Part shown: positions 60,865 through 64,000 of the stretch, one piece after another
How positions within the stretch are numbered: position 1 is the stretch's first letter
Layout: each line of letters starts with the position of its first letter
Origin: CAZYSK01 sp964649415
GTDB lineage: Bacteria; Chloroflexota; Anaerolineae; B4-G1
Assembly (NCBI GenBank): GCA_964649415.1
Contig: CAZYSK010000023.1
Coordinates: forward strand, 1-64,000
Direction: 5' to 3'
Length of the DNA stretch: 64,000 nucleotides
Translations under genes and position numbers: made by a program
Notes under the pieces: generated by a model
What the model was told of the DNA's origin: nothing
Database searches by the model: none
What the model saw: only the letters and a program-made list of their open reading frames with translations

Positions 60865-61647
60865 GTGGAACGCATACTGCTTGGCACATTTCAACGAGAT
60901 ATCAGACGACACTGTGATCTGGCCCGCGCCCACGGAGCGGGGCTGGAACTGCAGGTCTATGGCTACGACACCGACCTGCTCGATGGTGACTGGCGCGCAG
61001 TGGTCGCCCAGCACCAGGCGTTGCTGCGCGACATAGAGGGCGACATCGCGATCCACGGCGCATTTCTCGATCTGTCCCCTGCCAGTACGGACAAGCGGGT
61101 CGTGGCACTGACCCGTGAGCGCTACATGCTCAACCTGGACATCGCGGCAGAGCTGGGTGCGCGCAACGTCGTCTTCCATACCGACTTCATACCCGTGGTG
61201 CGCAAGCCCAGCTATCGCCCCGAGTGGACGAAGCGCCAGGTCGCGTTCTGGGAGCCGATGATCGAGGAAGCCGCTGCGCGCGGCGTGGTTATCGCACTGG
61301 AGAACATGTGGGAGCCAAACCCAGACGTGATCGGTGACGTACTGGACCAGGTGGACTCACCTCAACTGAGCGCATGTCTGGACGTCGGCCACGTCTATCT
61401 GTTCTCCGACTACCTGCCGCTGGGCGCGTGGATCGAGCGGCTGGAACACCGGCTGGTGCATTGCCACATGAACAACCACCGCGGATTCTGCGACGAGCAC
61501 CTGGCGCTCGATCTCCCCGGCGGGGTGATTGACTACAAGCGAGATGTCTTGCCGCTGCTGCACGGACTGCCTAAGCAGCCCTGCCTGGTGCTCGAGATGG
61601 ACGAGATCGAGTACCTAGAGCACAGCCTGCGCTACCTGGAAAGCTGA
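60865..61647 (+). CDS. Sugar phosphate isomerase/epimerase-like TIM-barrel protein
   Basis: A 260-residue protein from a GTG at 60865 preceded by AAAGGAG; the frame overlapping purB upstream lacks similarity. It has AP-endonuclease-2/xylose-isomerase-like features: IAIHGAFLDLSPAS, ARNVVFHTDF (metal His), ALENMWEPNPD (metal Glu), CLDVGHVYLFSD (Asp/His) and LVHCHMNNHRG, with LVLEMDEIEYLE at the end. These form a divalent metal site. Family members isomerise sugars or inositols or act in carbohydrate degradation; the substrate is unknown. It lies 71 nt after purB and may be co-transcribed. Confidence 0.78.
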   Translation: MERILLGTFQRDIRRHCDLARAHGAGLELQVYGYDTDLLDGDWRAVVAQHQALLRDIEGDIAIHGAFLDLSPASTDKRVVALTRERYMLNLDIAAELGARNVVFHTDFIPVVRKPSYRPEWTKRQVAFWEPMIEEAAARGVVIALENMWEPNPDVIGDVLDQVDSPQLSACLDVGHVYLFSDYLPLGAWIERLEHRLVHCHMNNHRGFCDEHLALDLPGGVIDYKRDVLPLLHGLPKQPCLVLEMDEIEYLEHSLRYLES

Positions 61648-61891
61648 TCCTGCCGCACGCGGCCCATTGGCGAGGACGGACGGCACCCACACGCCGCCCT
61701 TCTCCCCACCCTGCCCGCGCACACCCCTGGAGCTATCCCGTGCCACGATCACGCACCTCGCTGCACAGGGCCTAGCTTGACGCCCGTGTGCACCTGTGAT
61801 ACCATCGCGCCATCAGCACGGCGTGTCATCGGAATGGCGTGTCATCAGAATGACGCGCCATTACTCTTAGCCGCAAGCGGAAAGGAATCCC

Positions 61892-62623
61892 ATGATCGGC
61901 ACAGGTACCCTGATCAACGTAGTCACCGTCCTGGTAGGCGGGGCACTGGGCATGCTGCTGGGCGGTCGCCTGCCGGAAAGGATGCGCGAGACGATCATGC
62001 ACGGCCTGGGGCTCTTGACGCTCATCATCGGCATCCAACTCTCCTTCGAGACCGACAACATCCTCATCGTCCTGGCCAGCCTCCTGCTGGGAGGCATCGC
62101 CGGGGAATGGCTGCGCATCGAGAGCCACATCAATCAACTGGGCCGCTGGCTCGAACACAAGACCTCCGGAAAGGACGGCCCCGCGCACTCCGGCCCGCCA
62201 CTGGACGGTGCCCGGTCGGGCAAATCCCGGTTCAGCCACGCCTTTCTGACGGCAAGCCTCGTGTTCTGCGTCGGCCCGATGACGGTCTTGGGATCCATCC
62301 AGGACGGTCTGACCGGTGACTACACGCTGCTGGCGGTCAAGGCGGCGTTGGATGGGTTCGCGGCCCTGGCCTTCGCATCTACGTTGGGATCTGGCGTGCT
62401 CTTTTCCGCTCTCACGGTGCTGGTCTATCAAGGAGCGCTGACGCTGGGCGCGGGTTGGGCCAGCGCGGTTCTGACCGATCCGATGGTCGCCGAGATGAGT
62501 GCTACCGGGGGCGCGCTGATGCTGGCGCTGGGGTTGGGCCTTCTCGATATCAAGCAGATCCGCGCCGGCAATCTCCTGCCCGCCATCGCCATAGCGCCAA
62601 TCATCGTGGCGATCGTGAAGTAG
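61892..62623 (+). CDS. DUF554 family membrane protein
   Basis: A 243-residue protein with about seven helices. The N-terminus GTGTLINVVTVLVGGALGMLLGG and the segments FCVGPMTVLGSIQDGLTGD and GSGVLFSALTVLVYQGALTL are the DUF554 (YdfK/YqgA-like) hallmarks. The function of this family is not established; a transport role is sometimes supposed. AAAGGAATCCC precedes the ATG. The stretch 61648-61891 upstream contains degenerate GCGCCAT-type repeats near 61805-61862. Confidence 0.88.
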   Translation: MIGTGTLINVVTVLVGGALGMLLGGRLPERMRETIMHGLGLLTLIIGIQLSFETDNILIVLASLLLGGIAGEWLRIESHINQLGRWLEHKTSGKDGPAHSGPPLDGARSGKSRFSHAFLTASLVFCVGPMTVLGSIQDGLTGDYTLLAVKAALDGFAALAFASTLGSGVLFSALTVLVYQGALTLGAGWASAVLTDPMVAEMSATGGALMLALGLGLLDIKQIRAGNLLPAIAIAPIIVAIVK

Positions 62624-62713
62624 GGCACGGGACGCGATACGCACGACAGGTGCGAATGAGTTCCGCGTCCTTCAAGCGGCGTGAGGCTACGATCCGTGCC
62701 CGGCGCCCGGCTG

Positions 62714-62745
62714 GACCTGACGGGTTTCGGAAGACCCGTCAGGTC
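62714..62745 (+). terminator. Hairpin after the DUF554 gene
   Basis: GACCTGACGGGT and ACCCGTCAGGTC form a perfect 12-bp stem with loop TTCGGAAG, followed by TATTCTGATTT. It separates the DUF554 gene from the rpmH promoter and is well placed to end the upstream transcript. Confidence 0.65.
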
Positions 62746-62754
62746 TATTCTGAT

Positions 62755-62783
62755 TTGACCGTTAATGCTGCTTATTGTATAAT
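62755..62783 (+). promoter_or_regulatory. Consensus sigma-70-type promoter for rpmH
   Basis: TTGACC (62755-62760), a 17-nt spacer and TATAAT (62778-62783). The leader before rpmH is about 50 nt. The strength fits a ribosomal protein gene. Confidence 0.85.
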
Positions 62784-62840
62784 GGCGCGGATGTTAACAA
62801 TCGGCCATGCGCCGATTGCTAGCCGTTAGAGGGAGGATAG

Positions 62841-63041
62841 ATGCCAAAGCGAACATATCAACCTAAGAAACGCAAGCGTATGCGCACCCACGGGTTCCGG
62901 GCCCGTATGGCCACATCAAGCGGACGGAAGGTAATCAAGTCACGGAGGAACAAGGGCCGACGGCGACTGAGCGTGCGACGAGAGTGGGCCAAGAAGCTGA
63001 ACTGGAAAGAAAGCTCACAGCGTCCACGGCGCCGAGGCTAG
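62841..63041 (+). CDS. rpmH: 50S ribosomal protein L34
   Basis: A 66-residue basic protein with the L34 core KRTYQPKKRKRMRTHGFRAR and GRKVIKSRRNKGRRRLSV. L34 is normally 44-50 residues; the C-terminal extension (REWAKKLNWKESSQRPRRRG) is longer than usual and somewhat like those seen in Thermus-type L34, which overlap rnpA. GAGGGAGGAT precedes the ATG. It heads the conserved rpmH-rnpA-yidD block, which in many bacteria lies near the replication origin. Confidence 0.95.
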   Translation: MPKRTYQPKKRKRMRTHGFRARMATSSGRKVIKSRRNKGRRRLSVRREWAKKLNWKESSQRPRRRG

Positions 63042-63182
63042 CTCACGGTGCGAAGCGGAGCATGTGGCAAGGGAATGGACACGGGGACCGCGCTCCTACG
63101 CGCTGGTGTACCAGACGGAGGCGTTCCCGGCGGTCTGGGCCGAGCCACATGCCCTGTTTTTGCATTGGAACCGAGGCCGGTG

Positions 63183-63575
63183 ATGGAGCGGCAAATACGG
63201 CTGCGACGCGAGAGCGACGTGCGACGGGTATACCATGAGGGACGATCGTGGGCACACAGCTTGCTGGTACTCGTGGCACGGTCCAACGATCTCGCATTCA
63301 GCCGCGTGGGCGTCACAGCCAGCCGGCGCGTCGGCGGTGCGGTGGCGCGGAACCGCGCGAAGCGGCTGCTGCGCGAAGCCGCGCGACACCTCTATCACCA
63401 GTTCGAAACCGGGTGGGACGTGATGTTGATCGCACGGTCTCCCATCCTCAAGGTAAAGGAGCCACAGGTCGAGCGAGCACTGGCTTCGCTCCTGAGGCGG
63501 GCCGGAATGAGCGCGCAGCACGTGGTCCTGAATCATCAAGCCCCAGGTCTCAGGCTGGAGAAGCCGAAGGCCTGA
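63183..63575 (+). CDS. rnpA: Ribonuclease P protein component
   Basis: A 130-residue RNase P protein starting at the ATG at 63183 (MERQIRLRRESDVRRVY). The signature RVGVTASRRVGGAVARNRAKRLLREAAR-type RNR motif lies at about 42-69, with DVMLIARSPI following. It binds the RNase P RNA and supports 5' processing of tRNA precursors. The frame is open upstream to 63048 but that part lacks similarity, so the inner start is preferred. The gene lies 141 nt after rpmH, longer than the usual spacing. Confidence 0.92.
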   Translation: MERQIRLRRESDVRRVYHEGRSWAHSLLVLVARSNDLAFSRVGVTASRRVGGAVARNRAKRLLREAARHLYHQFETGWDVMLIARSPILKVKEPQVERALASLLRRAGMSAQHVVLNHQAPGLRLEKPKA

Positions 63576-63638
63576 TCCTTGGAACCCCGGACATTGGTAA
63601 TCCGACGGATGGCTGCAGGAAAAGAGAAGACGTAAGGG

Positions 63639-63866
63639 ATGAAAGTCGTTCTTCTAGGTGCGATTCGCCTGTATCAAGCAACGTTTTCGCGGGTGCTTCC
63701 TCCCACCTGTCGTTTCTTTCCCTCCTGCTCGCAGTATGGATATGAGGCCATCGCCCGTTACGGGGTCTGGCGCGGTGGCTGGCTGGCGATCAAACGCGTC
63801 GCACGCTGCCACCCATTCAACCCGGGAGGATATGACCCTGTACCCGAATTAGAGGAGGATAGGTAA
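63639..63866 (+). CDS. yidD: Membrane protein insertion efficiency factor YidD
   Basis: A 75-residue protein with the family signature TCRFFPSCSQYGYEAIARYG and the ending RCHPFNPGGYDPVP. YidD helps the YidC insertase at the inner membrane face. It sits 63 nt after rnpA. Its end carries AGGAGGAT, which serves as ribosome binding site for the next gene that starts directly after the stop codon. Confidence 0.93.
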   Translation: MKVVLLGAIRLYQATFSRVLPPTCRFFPSCSQYGYEAIARYGVWRGGWLAIKRVARCHPFNPGGYDPVPELEEDR

Positions 63867-64000
63867 TTGAAGCAATCCTGGATACAGCGCTGGCCCATCA
63901 CACTGGTGGTGTTGTCGGTGCTGCTGATGAGTGTAAGCGGCTGCGCAGGCGGCGCTCGGCCTATGAGCTGGACAGGGCTGACGGTTGTAGATGAGATGGT
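63867..64000 (+). CDS. Putative lipoprotein, N-terminal part only
   Basis: From a TTG directly after the yidD stop, preceded by AGGAGGATAGG, the frame reads MKQSWIQRWPITLVV with a hydrophobic signal VLSVLLMSVSGC that fits a lipobox (Cys about 25), then SWTGLTVVDEM at the window edge. In Chloroflexota a beta-propeller lipoprotein often lies between yidD and yidC, and the SW-GLTVVD start of a propeller blade fits this. A divergent YidC cannot be excluded because the body lies outside the window. Confidence 0.6.
   Translation, partial: MKQSWIQRWPITLVVLSVLLMSVSGCAGGARPMSWTGLTVVDEM

Noticed and set aside
62841..64000. Replication origin directly beside rpmH
   Set aside because: rpmH often lies near oriC, but no dnaA gene and no clear cluster of DnaA boxes could be found in the window.

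Overview
This window looks like part of a GC-rich Chloroflexota-type chromosome, probably a metagenome-assembled scaffold because a 100-N gap sits at 43645-43744. The assignment is an inference from protein style (ClpC, a YidD-adjacent lipoprotein, MttB families), very dense dispersed palindromic repeats and heptamer tandem repeats. No rRNA or tRNA gene was seen.

Region 1 (1-4343) is an integron. A complete integron-type integrase (3342-4343, +) is divergent from a cassette array running leftwards. The putative attI crossover is at 2981-2987. Three attC sites of about 130 bp (1919-2048, 1300-1430, 377-507) have matching core and inverse-core heptamers. The cassettes encode an abortive-infection/HEPN-like protein, a small membrane protein and a second HEPN-like protein. 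A partial transposase truncates the array at the window edge.

Region 2 (4377-23000) is mostly housekeeping: a glycosyltransferase, membrane proteins (one frameshifted), flavodoxin, an MBL hydrolase, clpC, a four-S1-domain protein, xpt-guaA, a PP2C-like/beta-propeller protein, an LCP-family cell-wall protein, YbaK and an EamA transporter. Several of these genes carry repeat-derived sequence in frame.

Region 3 (23077-59031) is a minus-strand catabolic island of about 36 kb. It has five non-pyrrolysine MttB-superfamily methyltransferases, two cognate-type corrinoid proteins, two CBS-ACT proteins, a hydantoinase/oxoprolinase-type ASKHA protein, a 4Fe-4S protein and two FCD-type GntR regulators. 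It also has two complete branched-chain-type ABC transporters (one with a fused double binding protein), three DAO-type flavoproteins, an ornithine cyclodeaminase homologue and a multi-cofactor oxidoreductase. A cobalamin riboswitch with a following terminator hairpin precedes the first transporter. The likely theme is uptake and stepwise demethylation and oxidation of quaternary amines or N-methylated amino acids; substrates are not determinable from sequence, and no methyl-acceptor (second) methyltransferase is present.

Region 4 (59375-64000, +) holds purB, a TIM-barrel isomerase-like protein, a DUF554 protein and the conserved rpmH-rnpA-yidD block, followed by the start of a lipoprotein gene.
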